From Bacillota bacterium (GTDB lineage: Bacteria; Bacillota; Clostridia; Lachnospirales; Bianqueaceae): 57,527 bases of DNA. Location: contig JAFRZE010000043.1 in NCBI GenBank assembly GCA_017442735.1, forward strand, positions 1 to 57,527, given 5' to 3'. Below, one piece after another: positions 17,493 through 26,410 of this stretch; positions within the stretch are counted from its first letter, which is position 1, and each line of letters opens with the position of its first letter. The position numbers were made by a program, and so were the translations under genes. The notes under the pieces are model-generated. The model was not told where the DNA came from, ran no database searches, and saw only the letters and a program-made list of their open reading frames with translations.

Positions 17493-17738
17493 TTAGGCCA
17501 TTGTGGTGCGAAGATCCGCCTGCAGACCGATCCGGCTGCCGGAACGGTTCAGATGATTGCTTTCGATGAATCGCTCCCACACCTGGTTCGCGATGAGCTG
17601 ACGTTTGTTGACGTAGGGTTTGGCTTCTTTGTTTTTTACTGGACGACGATGATAATCGGCATACAGAAAATCGGGAACCAAATCTGCCTGTTGTACATCC
17701 TCAGCTAATAGAAGCGCATGGGTGAACTTCTTATCCAT
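17493..17738 (-). CDS. Small protein of unknown function
   Basis: An 81-residue basic protein with no signal peptide or membrane segment; no family is recognised. It is supported as a gene by AAGGAGGG nine bases before the ATG, a terminator directly after its stop, and the absence of an alternative gene here. Its central part (RRPVKNKEAKPYVNKRQLIANQVWERFIESNH) is charged and probably helical. It diverges from the AraC-type regulator gene 150 bases away. Function unknown. Confidence 0.65.
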   Translation of the reverse strand: MDKKFTHALLLAEDVQQADLVPDFLYADYHRRPVKNKEAKPYVNKRQLIANQVWERFIESNHLNRSGSRIGLQADLRTTMA

Positions 17739-17887
17739 GATTCATTACCCTCCTTCATTCAGATTTTCGCAAGGACTGTATTGACTTTCCTTTCACCTTG
17801 CGCTATTATTATCTTACACAAAACGAAGAAAATATATACGAAATCTCTAATATATCATAACAATTCTACGATTCGGGAGGGAAAAAG

Positions 17888-18796
17888 ATGGCAAAACACA
17901 CCATGACCATCCTGGCGGACGGGTCGGAACAGGTCTTTTACAACGACCCTGTTTATCCCGTATACGCCAATCAGGGCAAGCTTTCCAGGATCCCCAGAAT
18001 GAGAGTGATCCATCACTGGCACGAAGATATGGAGTTCATCGCTGTACAAAAGGGACATATGATGTACTCGGTCAACGGCGAACATATCCGTCTGGAAGAA
18101 GGAGAAGGGATCTATGTAGCGCCCAGACAGGTCCACCGCAACTATTCGGAAGACGGAACAGATTGCATCTATCTTGCGGTCCTGATCAATCCATCCGTTT
18201 TTCGCAGTCGTTTTCAGGCGGTAGAGACAGCTGTACAGGAACAGCTGAGAGGAGATGGCTGTCCCTATATCCATCTTTCACAGGATGTCCCGTGGCAGAA
18301 AAAACTGATGGAACTCATCGGTGAGGCACATCCGCTTATCTGCGGAAAAGAAGAAAACCGATTCCTGCAGATCATGGGAATTGCTTACGAGATGCTTTTC
18401 CTGCTTACGGAGAATATGCCGAAGGTCGCGGAAGGACCTCGGCCGGACCGCCGGATCCCGACGCTTCGGGATATGGTCAATTACATCCAGACACATTACG
18501 CGGAAAAAGTCACGATCGCGGATATCAGCCGCGCGGGCAAAGTCGGGTCCAGCACCTGTTATGATCTTTTCAAGAAACATCTGGATACGACGCCGCAGAA
18601 TTATCTGATGGACTACCGGCTGGAAAAATCACTGGAACTTCTGAACAACCCCGGTCTTTCGATTACGGATATCGCCTTCGCGACGGGCTTTGGCGGAGCC
18701 AGTTATTTTACGGAGTGTTTCCGGAAACACTACCGCCTTACTCCATCCGCTTACCGTGCGAAGATACAGGAAGAGATGGGAGCGGCCAGTACATGA
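17888..18796 (+). CDS. AraC-family transcriptional regulator with cupin sensor domain
   Basis: A 302-residue regulator. The N-terminal half is a cupin (RVIHHWHEDMEFIAVQKG with the His-x-His-Glu pattern, then VAPRQVHRN); the C-terminal 100 residues carry two helix-turn-helix units (TIADISRAGKVGSSTCYDLFKK and LSITDIAFATGFGGASYFTE) ending in the AraC signature FRKHYRLTPSAYR. Such proteins usually sense a sugar and switch neighbouring carbohydrate genes, but none is adjacent. CGGGAGGG precedes the ATG. It overlaps the next gene by ATGA. Confidence 0.93.
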   Translation: MAKHTMTILADGSEQVFYNDPVYPVYANQGKLSRIPRMRVIHHWHEDMEFIAVQKGHMMYSVNGEHIRLEEGEGIYVAPRQVHRNYSEDGTDCIYLAVLINPSVFRSRFQAVETAVQEQLRGDGCPYIHLSQDVPWQKKLMELIGEAHPLICGKEENRFLQIMGIAYEMLFLLTENMPKVAEGPRPDRRIPTLRDMVNYIQTHYAEKVTIADISRAGKVGSSTCYDLFKKHLDTTPQNYLMDYRLEKSLELLNNPGLSITDIAFATGFGGASYFTECFRKHYRLTPSAYRAKIQEEMGAAST

Positions 18797-19422
18797 GTAC
18801 GCTTTTTCTGGACGGGATCGGGGAGATCGAACTTGTCCGAAGCTCACGTCGCAGCCTCGCGGCGGAGATCCGTCCGGATGGACAGGTCCTCGTCCGGGCT
18901 CCGAAACGGTATCCGGAATTTCTGATTCTGGATTTTCTTAGAAGACGCCGGGACTGGATCCTCAGCCACCAGATGAAGGTCAGACAAAAAAACTCCCTGC
19001 AGAAGAAGCAGGGAGAAGAGAAATATCTGGAATTGATCGCCGAATCCGGAAGCGGAAAGAAAGCGATCGAAAAAATGCGGCAGAAAACCAGAAAACTTCT
19101 GAATGAAAAAGTACCTGTCTTTGCCGCGAAGATTGGCGTCACCTATGGAAAGATCACTGTCCGCGCGATGAAAAGCCGTTGGGGAAGCTGCAGCATCAGG
19201 GGCGATCTTTCCTTTAACCTGCTGCTCAGCGAACTGCCCGAAGAAATCGTTGATTATGTGATCATCCATGAACTCTGCCACCGCCGGGAAATGAATCATT
19301 CCGGCCGTTTCTGGCAATGGGTGCAGAAACAGGATCCGGACTACCTGCGGCACAGAAAGTATCTGAGAGATCAGGGCGGCCAGCTGATCCTTCTGCTCGA
19401 AAGACTGAAGGAGGAAGCTTAG
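18793..19422 (+). CDS. YgjP-type zinc metallopeptidase (DUF45/M48-related)
   Basis: A 209-residue protein whose zinc site is HELCH (His159, Glu160, His163) followed by His169 in NHSGRFWQW, the exact pattern of the YgjP/DUF45 family; the upstream KSRWGSCS segment is also diagnostic. These proteins are small cytoplasmic peptidase-like enzymes, often linked to restriction loci or stand-alone, with poorly known substrates. The start at 18793 overlaps the AraC stop codon; earlier in-frame ATGs lie inside the AraC gene. Its stop overlaps the convergent membrane protein gene by four bases. Confidence 0.9.
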   Translation: MSTLFLDGIGEIELVRSSRRSLAAEIRPDGQVLVRAPKRYPEFLILDFLRRRRDWILSHQMKVRQKNSLQKKQGEEKYLELIAESGSGKKAIEKMRQKTRKLLNEKVPVFAAKIGVTYGKITVRAMKSRWGSCSIRGDLSFNLLLSELPEEIVDYVIIHELCHRREMNHSGRFWQWVQKQDPDYLRHRKYLRDQGGQLILLLERLKEEA

Positions 19423-19925
19423 AATAGGCTGACCAGATACGGGATCACGTAGGTAAAGATGCTCATGAGCGTTAAGGCAAGAAATACGCCCAGGCACATG
19501 GCCGGAAAGGCCTTTTTGAACTTGATCCCGAGCATGCTCGCGATCAGTCCGCCGGTCCAGGCGCCGGTTCCCGGCAGCGGGATCCCGACAAACAGGACCA
19601 GTCCCCAGAACTCCGCTTTCTCGACTTTGTCCGCTTTTCCCATCGCTCTTTTTTCAAGCTTTTCCACCATCGGTCGGAAAAGCTTTGTTTTTTTGAGCCA
19701 GGTAAAGATGGGCGTGATAAACCATAGAATAAACGGAATGGGAACAAGGTTGCCGACACTGCAGAGGATCGCGGCGCGAACGTATGGGATCGACATGAGA
19801 CGAGCGGCGATCAGACCGCCCCTAAGCTCAAGGATCGGTACCATGGATATGATAAAAACGATCACATCGTTGGAGACGAGACCTCCCAGTGTGTTTTGAA
19901 ACCATTGAATCAGGGTATCCTGCAT
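19419..19925 (-). CDS. Small multidrug-export-type membrane protein (COG2426-like)
   Basis: A 168-residue integral membrane protein. It shows an N-terminal amphipathic stretch, VIVFIISMVPILELRGGLIAA, further membrane segments (AAILCSVGNLVPIPFILWF and LVLFVGIPLPGTGAWTGG) and a C-terminal hydrophobic hairpin. The ELRGG and PLPGTGAW motifs are those of the 'small multi-drug export protein' family (Pfam Sm_multidrug_ex), whose transport role is poorly established. It lies four bases downstream of the clostripain-LRR gene on the same strand (19929 to 19925), so it is likely co-transcribed. Confidence 0.85.
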   Translation of the reverse strand: MQDTLIQWFQNTLGGLVSNDVIVFIISMVPILELRGGLIAARLMSIPYVRAAILCSVGNLVPIPFILWFITPIFTWLKKTKLFRPMVEKLEKRAMGKADKVEKAEFWGLVLFVGIPLPGTGAWTGGLIASMLGIKFKKAFPAMCLGVFLALTLMSIFTYVIPYLVSLF

Positions 19926-19928
19926 ATG

Positions 19929-22900
19929 TTACCTCCCAAGCGGCGGAATATATCGAAGAACGCGTCCGGTCCGGTCATAGAGCCATCCGTCCACGGATGA
20001 GAAATACCGGTTCTCGGGATCGACCTCAAAGGAGGCGATCTCCAGATGCTCGAAAGCATCCTCCCCGATATGTATCAGTTCAGGACCAAGCGTAAGGGTC
20101 AGAGACGGATCATCCGGACGAAGATCTTCCGAAGCCGGAACTTCCCGGACCCGATGGAATAGTTTATCACCAAGCCAGGAAATGGTCAAGGGAAGATCGA
20201 TCCTTGTGATGATAGTATAGGCAAAAGCCTGATCTCCGATATAGGCAAGGCCTTCGGAGAATTCTACATTTTGGAGCTTTTTGTCATTGCAAAAAGCGTG
20301 ATGCTCGATCCGCTTCAGACTGGACGGGAAAGAGATCTCGGGAAGCTGTACACAGGAAGCAAAGGCATAGGGACCGATCGTACGAAGCGTTTCAGGAAGA
20401 GACAACTCTGTGAGAGCGGAAGAACCTTCGAAGGCATGTTCTTCGATCGTCTTCACGCCATAGGAGATCTCCAGACGGGAGAAGAAACCGCCGGTAACCG
20501 CGTAAGGTCCGATCGTTTCGATACCTGAAGGAATGACCAGTGTCCCGTTTGCCGGCGCCGAGGGAAGCAGCAGCAGGGTCTTGCCGTCAGCGGAATAGAG
20601 GGCGCCGTCCCGAACCAGGTAGGATTCATTTTCTTCCAGCTGGACAAAGCCTTCCGCCATCGGACGGCAGTCCAGAGCCTGTGGGGAAACATAGGCAAGA
20701 TCGGCGGATACGGGGATCGCGCTGATCTGAGAAGGCAGATGCTTCCCGATATACTGAAGGTGCTGCGGCAGGAGGAAGACGCCTTCGCCCTTGTGGGAAG
20801 GAAGCGCGTCATCCGCGATGATACGCAGAGATTCAGGCAGGATCAGACTTTCGGAAGCATGGTAGGAATTTTTCAAAGACTTGCGGGAAAGGACGGTCAC
20901 GGTCTCCGGCAGGATGAGCTGAAGGAGAGGTTTTGTGACCAGGGCTTTGCGGTCCAGATCAAGATCAAAGTAGGAGCCGTAAGCGACATATTCAATGGGA
21001 TCTTCTCCGTCGCCGATGACGGTGACCGGCTTCCCGGCGATCGTGTCGGGGATGATCAGGGATTCGTCTTCACCTATATAGAGAAGAATAGCAGCGTGAT
21101 CCTCATAGACGCGCGCGTATAAAGTACCCTTTTCTGTTGGCAATTCAATGATCTCATAATCCGCGGCCGTTTCCTGATCCCAGGAAATACCGGCTTCTTC
21201 CGCGTACTGCCTGGCGAAGGAAGTGAGTGGAACATGGAAAACAAAATTGCGGGTATCCAGCGGGACATCGCCGTTGATACGGCTCACGCTTTCCGGGAAA
21301 AACAAGTGGATCCTTGCAGAAGAAGAGCCGGAAGCAATATCGAGCCGGTGATCCAGCAAAGCCCAGTCAAAGGAAGAGATACCTTCAGGGATCTGATAGA
21401 CCTGCGCGGCATTCGTGGCCAGGCTGACGATCGAATCGCCGGCTTTGCCGGTCAGATGACCGTCTTTTTCCGCGTAGAAGAGGTTTTCTTCATCCACGGC
21501 AAAAGTCTTGACGGGAAAAACATCAAAAGCGCCTGCCCCGATCGCCTGTACACCGGCAGGGATTCGGATCACGACAGGAGAAGACGATTCTGTAGAAAGG
21601 GACCCGGTCTCAGCCCCGAAAGCCTGCTGACCGATCACCTCCAGACTTTCAGGGAAAACAGGTGCGGACAGGTTTTTCGCACCAAAGAAAGCATAACTTC
21701 CAATGATTTTCAGACTATTTGGTAAAATGATCTCCTGAAGAGCTGTTTTGTAGAACGCGCCGCATGCGATTTCCTCTGTCCCTTCCGGGACGGTAAAGGA
21801 TCCTGTAAGAGCGGCGGGATAGGCAAGAAGTTTTTTTCCGGTCTCATCAAAGAGGGCGTTATCTCTGATCTGATATCCGGAGGCAGCTTTCGCCAGAATA
21901 GATTCGAGCTCGATACAACCCGTGAATAGTCCTGTACTGATCTTTTCAAGACGGGAAGGAAGCTGGATCTCTTTCAGACGGACACAGGAATCAAAACAGG
22001 CCTTTCCGATCGTATGGACACTCTCGGGGATCAGGATCTTCGCGAGGGAGCTGCAGCCGGCAAAGGCGCTGGTACCGATCGAAGTGACAGTTTCGGGGAT
22101 CTCGATGATTTCAAGAGCCTCGCAGCCATAGAAAGCCTGTGCTTTGATCTCGGTCAGAGAGGAAGGAAGCTGAATACTCTGAAAGACAGGCACCGTAGAA
22201 TCATCTCCCAGAACATTGGGAGAAAGAGATCCGACGCCCAGGGACGTGACCGGCAGAGAGTCCACTACGTCCGGAATGGTCAGAAGAAGGTCCTGACCGT
22301 TATACCGACTGAGCTGTGCGTGATCTTCAAAGATCCGGAAGGCCATTTGGCCATCGGGCGTAGGGATCACCTGTTCATAATAATAGAGAGAAGCTGCTTT
22401 GACCAGTTCACTGGCATACCGCTCGCCATTCATATCCTCCAGTACCAGCTGCAGGACAAAATCGCCGGCGAATTCCGATACAGGATGTCGACTGAAGGAA
22501 AAGCTGTGGTCAAAGGGGACAATGACGGTACTGGAAAGATCGTCATACTCGTCCCATTGATGGAAAGGAAGAAGATTGCCGGACAGATCACGGGATGGCG
22601 TCGATTCCGGCAGCGAATAATAAACGCCTTCCCAGGTGGAAAGATCCACCTGATCCTTGCTTCCCAGCTCCGCTTCTTCTCCGGAGGAAGTGACGGCGCT
22701 GACGCTCAGCTGCCCGTTGGACGGATCAACGAGGACCAGGGCGGAGATGCGCTCTGTCTCGGTATCCATGATCCGAAGGAACGGGTTCTGGTCACTGATC
22801 AGACCCGTGCTCAGGGTACGGTAGCTTTCGCGCTTGGTGTTCTGCTCCAGCTGGATCATGGGCCAGATCTCAGAAGAGCTGTCATCGGAATCAAGACAGA

Positions 22901-24425
22901 AAACATAGGGATCCAGCGGGATATGAAGGACATCGTCGTAATCGGGCCGGATGCGTATCTCTTCGAGGATGGGCTGGTAGGTACCGTCACCGAGATCCTG
23001 CAGGAGGTTATAGTAAGCGAAGGCCAGCTGATCGGATTGTTCTTCCGTGAGGGCATACTGATATTCATCGTTTTCACGCAGCATGGTCCCAAGAGTCCAG
23101 TCATGACTCTTGGCGTAAAGCCAGCCTTCTGTCATCTGATCCAGAAAGCGGACATAAGCGGAGGAAGCGAATTTCCGGTAGGAATCCTTCAGCTTTTCAT
23201 ACTGTCCCTTGTTGTGACAGGGATAGTAAAGGGAGAGGCCGCCGGCCTCAGGAAGACTGGAGGCCTGATGGACGACCAGTTCCGGCAGAAGCTTAAGACA
23301 GTCGGAAGCCTCCTTTGGATAGACCGTCTGAAGATGAACGAGCAGATCTTTAAGATCTACCAGATCATAGCTGTAAAGGCCGGAAGAACGCGTTTCCACC
23401 ATGCCGAACGTCTTGGATTCAAGGCGTTCTTTGGTGAGGGTGGAGAGCTCTCCTTCCTGAAGACCTGTATTCATACGGATAAACAGGTTTTCCAGCGTGC
23501 GGGAAAAGGACTTTATTTTTGACAGATCGATAAGGGAAAGTGTCGTATCCGGATCATAGGTGTCGCTTCGCTGCGCGTCGTAGTAGGCGCCGTAATGGTC
23601 CACAATGGACCGGCCGATCACGGCAGGGTCATCCGTTTCATTCAGCAGTCCCAGGAAATGGTAATCCCATCCGTCACCGGGTTCGAGTTCTTCGGAACCG
23701 ATATAGTAATTCGCGTAGCGCGCCCAGAGGTTCATGACTTCATAGGAGCCCATCAGACAGGCGTCGAAGCCCACGAAATCAAGTTTGGTATAGCCGGAGA
23801 AGATCGTCCCGTTCATGGCGTTCTTCATTTCGTCCATGAGCAGGGAGTCTGATTCAAAGAGTTCATCGGAGCCATACCCCCAGAGCGGGCCTCCACCGTG
23901 ATCCCAAAAAACCAGCGCGTAATGGTCCGCCGGATAATACGTCGTCGTAAAGTTGATGAATTTCTGCAGGGTCTCCCAGGCGCCCATATCCGCGTTGGCC
24001 GCGGTGGAAGCGACCACATAGTCCGATTTGGGCAGAGAAAGATCAATAACACTGTTCGTGCCGGAAGGGATCTTGCTCTTCCAGGTCTGGGCTCCGCCGG
24101 TATAGAGGATCAGATTGACGTCATCGAGACGAAGACCGGAATCCAGCATCTCGAGAATGTCTTTAGTCGCGCTCGCGTATTTGCTTTCCAGGTTGGAACC
24201 GGTCATGTAGATCATGAAAGTATACCGGGCCTGGTCCTGTATCTCCATGCCTTCCGCCGGATAAAGCTCCGCCGAACCGGGATCATAGACCTGATTTTTG
24301 CGTGCCAAAAGCCGGTCATAATCGAGATCATCACCGGTATCTTCAGCAAGGACTGTGCTGAAGGAATTCACCAACAGGCACAGGCAAATCAGCAAAGCGA
24401 TCACTGGGCGGAAAGCAGTTTTCAT
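19929..24425 (-). CDS. Secreted clostripain-family (C11) cysteine protease with BspA-type leucine-rich repeats
   Basis: A 1498-residue secreted protein. Residues 1-27 form a signal peptide (probable cut after STVLA). The C11 peptidase domain spans about residues 65-440, with catalytic His176 in FWDHGGG and Cys223 in GFDACLMGSYEV. From about 700 onward BspA/LRR_5 repeats alternate with unrepeated strand-rich stretches: units such as LTEIKAQAFYGCEALEI recur near 720-850, 890-990 and 1320-1480. No sortase motif or membrane anchor is visible. C11 enzymes cleave after Arg or Lys and are activated by calcium and self-cleavage; the repeats suggest binding to a surface or host protein. The ATG lacks a good ribosome site at normal spacing (GGAGG is about 18 bases away). 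Confidence 0.92.
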   Translation of the reverse strand: MKTAFRPVIALLICLCLLVNSFSTVLAEDTGDDLDYDRLLARKNQVYDPGSAELYPAEGMEIQDQARYTFMIYMTGSNLESKYASATKDILEMLDSGLRLDDVNLILYTGGAQTWKSKIPSGTNSVIDLSLPKSDYVVASTAANADMGAWETLQKFINFTTTYYPADHYALVFWDHGGGPLWGYGSDELFESDSLLMDEMKNAMNGTIFSGYTKLDFVGFDACLMGSYEVMNLWARYANYYIGSEELEPGDGWDYHFLGLLNETDDPAVIGRSIVDHYGAYYDAQRSDTYDPDTTLSLIDLSKIKSFSRTLENLFIRMNTGLQEGELSTLTKERLESKTFGMVETRSSGLYSYDLVDLKDLLVHLQTVYPKEASDCLKLLPELVVHQASSLPEAGGLSLYYPCHNKGQYEKLKDSYRKFASSAYVRFLDQMTEGWLYAKSHDWTLGTMLRENDEYQYALTEEQSDQLAFAYYNLLQDLGDGTYQPILEEIRIRPDYDDVLHIPLDPYVFCLDSDDSSSEIWPMIQLEQNTKRESYRTLSTGLISDQNPFLRIMDTETERISALVLVDPSNGQLSVSAVTSSGEEAELGSKDQVDLSTWEGVYYSLPESTPSRDLSGNLLPFHQWDEYDDLSSTVIVPFDHSFSFSRHPVSEFAGDFVLQLVLEDMNGERYASELVKAASLYYYEQVIPTPDGQMAFRIFEDHAQLSRYNGQDLLLTIPDVVDSLPVTSLGVGSLSPNVLGDDSTVPVFQSIQLPSSLTEIKAQAFYGCEALEIIEIPETVTSIGTSAFAGCSSLAKILIPESVHTIGKACFDSCVRLKEIQLPSRLEKISTGLFTGCIELESILAKAASGYQIRDNALFDETGKKLLAYPAALTGSFTVPEGTEEIACGAFYKTALQEIILPNSLKIIGSYAFFGAKNLSAPVFPESLEVIGQQAFGAETGSLSTESSSPVVIRIPAGVQAIGAGAFDVFPVKTFAVDEENLFYAEKDGHLTGKAGDSIVSLATNAAQVYQIPEGISSFDWALLDHRLDIASGSSSARIHLFFPESVSRINGDVPLDTRNFVFHVPLTSFARQYAEEAGISWDQETAADYEIIELPTEKGTLYARVYEDHAAILLYIGEDESLIIPDTIAGKPVTVIGDGEDPIEYVAYGSYFDLDLDRKALVTKPLLQLILPETVTVLSRKSLKNSYHASESLILPESLRIIADDALPSHKGEGVFLLPQHLQYIGKHLPSQISAIPVSADLAYVSPQALDCRPMAEGFVQLEENESYLVRDGALYSADGKTLLLLPSAPANGTLVIPSGIETIGPYAVTGGFFSRLEISYGVKTIEEHAFEGSSALTELSLPETLRTIGPYAFASCVQLPEISFPSSLKRIEHHAFCNDKKLQNVEFSEGLAYIGDQAFAYTIITRIDLPLTISWLGDKLFHRVREVPASEDLRPDDPSLTLTLGPELIHIGEDAFEHLEIASFEVDPENRYFSSVDGWLYDRTGRVLRYIPPLGR

Positions 24426-24443
24426 AGGCGGACGAATAAAAAA

Positions 24444-24484
24444 CCTCCGAAATGCATATTTAAGAAATTATAGCATTTCGGAGG
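24444..24484 (-). terminator. Terminator of the ECF S-component gene
   Basis: On the minus strand CCTCCGAAATGC pairs with GCATTTCGGAGG (12 bp, perfect), followed by TTTTTT, 27 bases after the stop of the ECF gene. The loop contains the -10 box of the next gene. Confidence 0.88.
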
Positions 24485-24495
24485 ACATATGACAA
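24467..24495 (-). promoter_or_regulatory. Promoter of the clostripain-LRR gene, embedded in the upstream terminator
   Basis: On the minus strand TTGTCA, exactly 17 bases and TATAAT. The spacer is the first arm of the ECF terminator and the -10 box is its loop, so the transcript would begin near 24460 with only the second arm. Confidence 0.75.
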
Positions 24496-24510
24496 GACAG
24501 TGAACTTTTC

Positions 24511-25104
24511 CTATTTTCCTACCTTGGGAAGCAGATGCGCTTTCTCCAGTGCCGGACGGACCGCCATGTAAAGCGCGGTCGCCACGATCACGGAAGCGAC
24601 GGAATTGATGCCCGTGGAAAGGAAGTTGTAGGCGATGGTCAGTTCCGCGGCAGGTTTGCCTAAAATGAGCAGTTTGTAGAAATAACCGATGATCGGGTCG
24701 AAGATCGCGTTAAACAGTAGGGAAGCGATCGAAGCCAGAAGAGAACCTTTAAAATATTTCTTCGGCTCCTTGGTCTTTGTGATCTTGAAGACTTTATGCG
24801 CGATAAATCCGGCGATCAGACCGATCAGAAGTTTCATCAGGAAAGTCTTCGGCGCGCTTGTCACATATTTGGCGGAGAAGAGATCGCTGATGGAAAGGCC
24901 GATAGCACCGCCGATGCCGCCATAGACGCCGCCGATCAGAAGCGCGCCCAGAACAACGATCGCGTTGCCCAGATGAATGGCGGTACTGGATGTGCCAATG
25001 GGAATATCGATCCGTAAAAAGGCAAAAGTAACATAGGCCAGTGCGCCAATCAGGCCGGCCAGGACAACCTTGATGAGCTGATCATTATGTTTCACGTTAG
25101 ACAT
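24511..25104 (-). CDS. ECF transporter S component (substrate-binding membrane subunit)
   Basis: A 197-residue integral membrane protein with about six hydrophobic segments: VVLAGLIGALAYVTFAFL, the AIVVLGALLIGGVYGGIGGAIG segment typical of ECF S components, a charged loop (KITKTKEPKKY), and three further spans. These proteins bind a vitamin or other micronutrient and dock to a shared EcfAA'T energy module encoded elsewhere. The AxxxA-type small-residue patterns in the first helix suit EcfT contact. The ligand cannot be told; no riboswitch was seen in the leader. It is monocistronic, with its own promoter and terminator. Confidence 0.85.
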   Translation of the reverse strand: MSNVKHNDQLIKVVLAGLIGALAYVTFAFLRIDIPIGTSSTAIHLGNAIVVLGALLIGGVYGGIGGAIGLSISDLFSAKYVTSAPKTFLMKLLIGLIAGFIAHKVFKITKTKEPKKYFKGSLLASIASLLFNAIFDPIIGYFYKLLILGKPAAELTIAYNFLSTGINSVASVIVATALYMAVRPALEKAHLLPKVGK

Positions 25105-25149
25105 GGAATAGATCCCCTTTCGTTCTTTGGATGATTCTCATTATATGCA

Positions 25150-25177
25150 AAACTGACCATATGAAAAGTGTCAGTTT
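25150..25177. promoter_or_regulatory. Inverted repeat in the ECF S-component promoter
   Basis: AAACTGAC at 25150-25157 and GTCAGTTT at 25170-25177 form an 8-bp perfect inverted repeat. A minus-strand TATAAT lies just downstream of it (TTATATGC on the plus strand, about 25140-25146), so the repeat sits over the -35 region of the ECF gene. It could be a repressor operator; the regulator is unknown. Confidence 0.45.
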
Positions 25178-25250
25178 CTTGTTTGTTTATAGTATCAGAT
25201 ATGAACTCAAACCGCAAGAGCAGACTTCTTTTCGATTCCTTAAAAAGTGA

Positions 25251-25279
25251 TTGCCAAATCCCGGAACTGTAGGTAAAAT
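25251..25279 (+). promoter_or_regulatory. Promoter of the dehydrogenase-serine dehydratase operon
   Basis: TTGCCA, 17 bases and TAAAAT lie 57 bases before the ATG at 25337. A palindrome follows at 25296-25313. Confidence 0.6.
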
Positions 25280-25295
25280 AAGGATAAATTTATTA

Positions 25296-25313
25296 CGGTC
25301 ATTCCTATGACCG
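25296..25313. promoter_or_regulatory. Palindrome in the dehydrogenase leader
   Basis: CGGTCAT-TCCT-ATGACCG is a 7-bp perfect inverted repeat placed about +10 to +27 relative to the predicted start. It may be an operator or an mRNA hairpin. Confidence 0.4.
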
Positions 25314-25336
25314 GAAAATATAAGGAGGCTGTTTTC

Positions 25337-26404
25337 ATGAGTGATAAAATCATCATTGCCGTCATCGGCTGCGGTACTATTGCCAATTCCGCGCATATTC
25401 CTTCCTATATGCAGATCCGGGACAAAGCGGAGATCAAGTATTTCTGCGATATTATCCCTGAAAGAGCCAAAGCGGCGGTAGAGCGCTACGGATCCGGTAT
25501 CGCGATCGAGGATTATCACGATGCCCTGAACGATCCGGAAGTTCAGGCTATCAGCGTCTGCACCCCGAACTACATGCACGCGCAGATCTCGATCGACGCG
25601 ATGAAAGCCGGCAAGGATGTTCTTTGTGAGAAACCTGCTGCCCGTACCTATGCGGAAGCGCTGAAGATGCAGGAAGCGCAGCATGAGACGGGCCGCATCC
25701 TGAATATCGGCGTCGTGAACCGTTTCAACGACAGCGTTAAGAGGATCAAAGAGTATATCGATCAGGGCCTGCTGGGCGAGATCTATCATATCCATGTCGC
25801 CTTCCGCAATCATCGTTCGATCCCGGGACTTGGCGGCGCTTTCACGACCAAAGCGATCGCCGGCGGCGGCACACTGATCGACTGGGGCGTACACTACCTG
25901 GATATCGTCATGTACTGCACGGGCGATCCCAAACCCATCACCGTCAGCGGCGAGACCTTCTGCAAGCTGGGCGTGGACATGAAGAACTATGTCTATACCA
26001 ATATGTGGTCTGAAATGACCAAGGATGTGAACGGCACCTATGATGTCGATGATTCCGTCTGCGGCATCATCCGTACCGAGGGACCGGTCATCACCCTGAA
26101 CGGCGCCTGGGCACAGAATATCGCTGTTCCGGAGACCTATATCGACTTTATGGGTACGAAAGCCGGTATTCGTCTGACCTACGGCGGTGATTTCGTGATC
26201 TATGGTACTGAGAACGGCGCGCTGACCGAGATCAAACCGAAATTCAAGAAATCCGATATGTTCCTGAATGAGATCACGGCATTCGTCGACGATGTGACCA
26301 GTCGTGAGCCGCTTCCCAGCCGCATCGATGTCAACATCAAGACATCCCAGATCATGCAGGCGATCTACGACAGCGCCGAAGCGCACAAAGAGATCAATCT
26401 GTAA
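25337..26404 (+). CDS. Gfo/Idh/MocA-family NAD(P)-dependent dehydrogenase
   Basis: A 355-residue oxidoreductase. The N-terminal Rossmann fold begins IIIAVIGCGTIANSAHIP; the conserved CTPNYMHAQ and the signature DVLCEKPAAR (Glu-Lys-Pro, catalytic Lys) follow; the C-terminal alpha/beta domain contains GGGTLIDWGVHYLDI. Members oxidise or reduce sugars, inositols or their derivatives. The ATG at 25337 has AAGGAGG eight bases upstream; an in-frame ATG ten codons earlier has none. It is followed after six bases by sdaAB, so it may share a transcript with serine degradation. The substrate is unknown. Confidence 0.9.
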   Translation: MSDKIIIAVIGCGTIANSAHIPSYMQIRDKAEIKYFCDIIPERAKAAVERYGSGIAIEDYHDALNDPEVQAISVCTPNYMHAQISIDAMKAGKDVLCEKPAARTYAEALKMQEAQHETGRILNIGVVNRFNDSVKRIKEYIDQGLLGEIYHIHVAFRNHRSIPGLGGAFTTKAIAGGGTLIDWGVHYLDIVMYCTGDPKPITVSGETFCKLGVDMKNYVYTNMWSEMTKDVNGTYDVDDSVCGIIRTEGPVITLNGAWAQNIAVPETYIDFMGTKAGIRLTYGGDFVIYGTENGALTEIKPKFKKSDMFLNEITAFVDDVTSREPLPSRIDVNIKTSQIMQAIYDSAEAHKEINL

Positions 26405-26410
26405 AGCAGA

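Noticed and set aside
22014-23522. Rightward open frame of 502 codons
   Set aside because: Antisense to the clostripain-LRR gene, with no ribosome site or family resemblance; explained by codon bias of the real gene.
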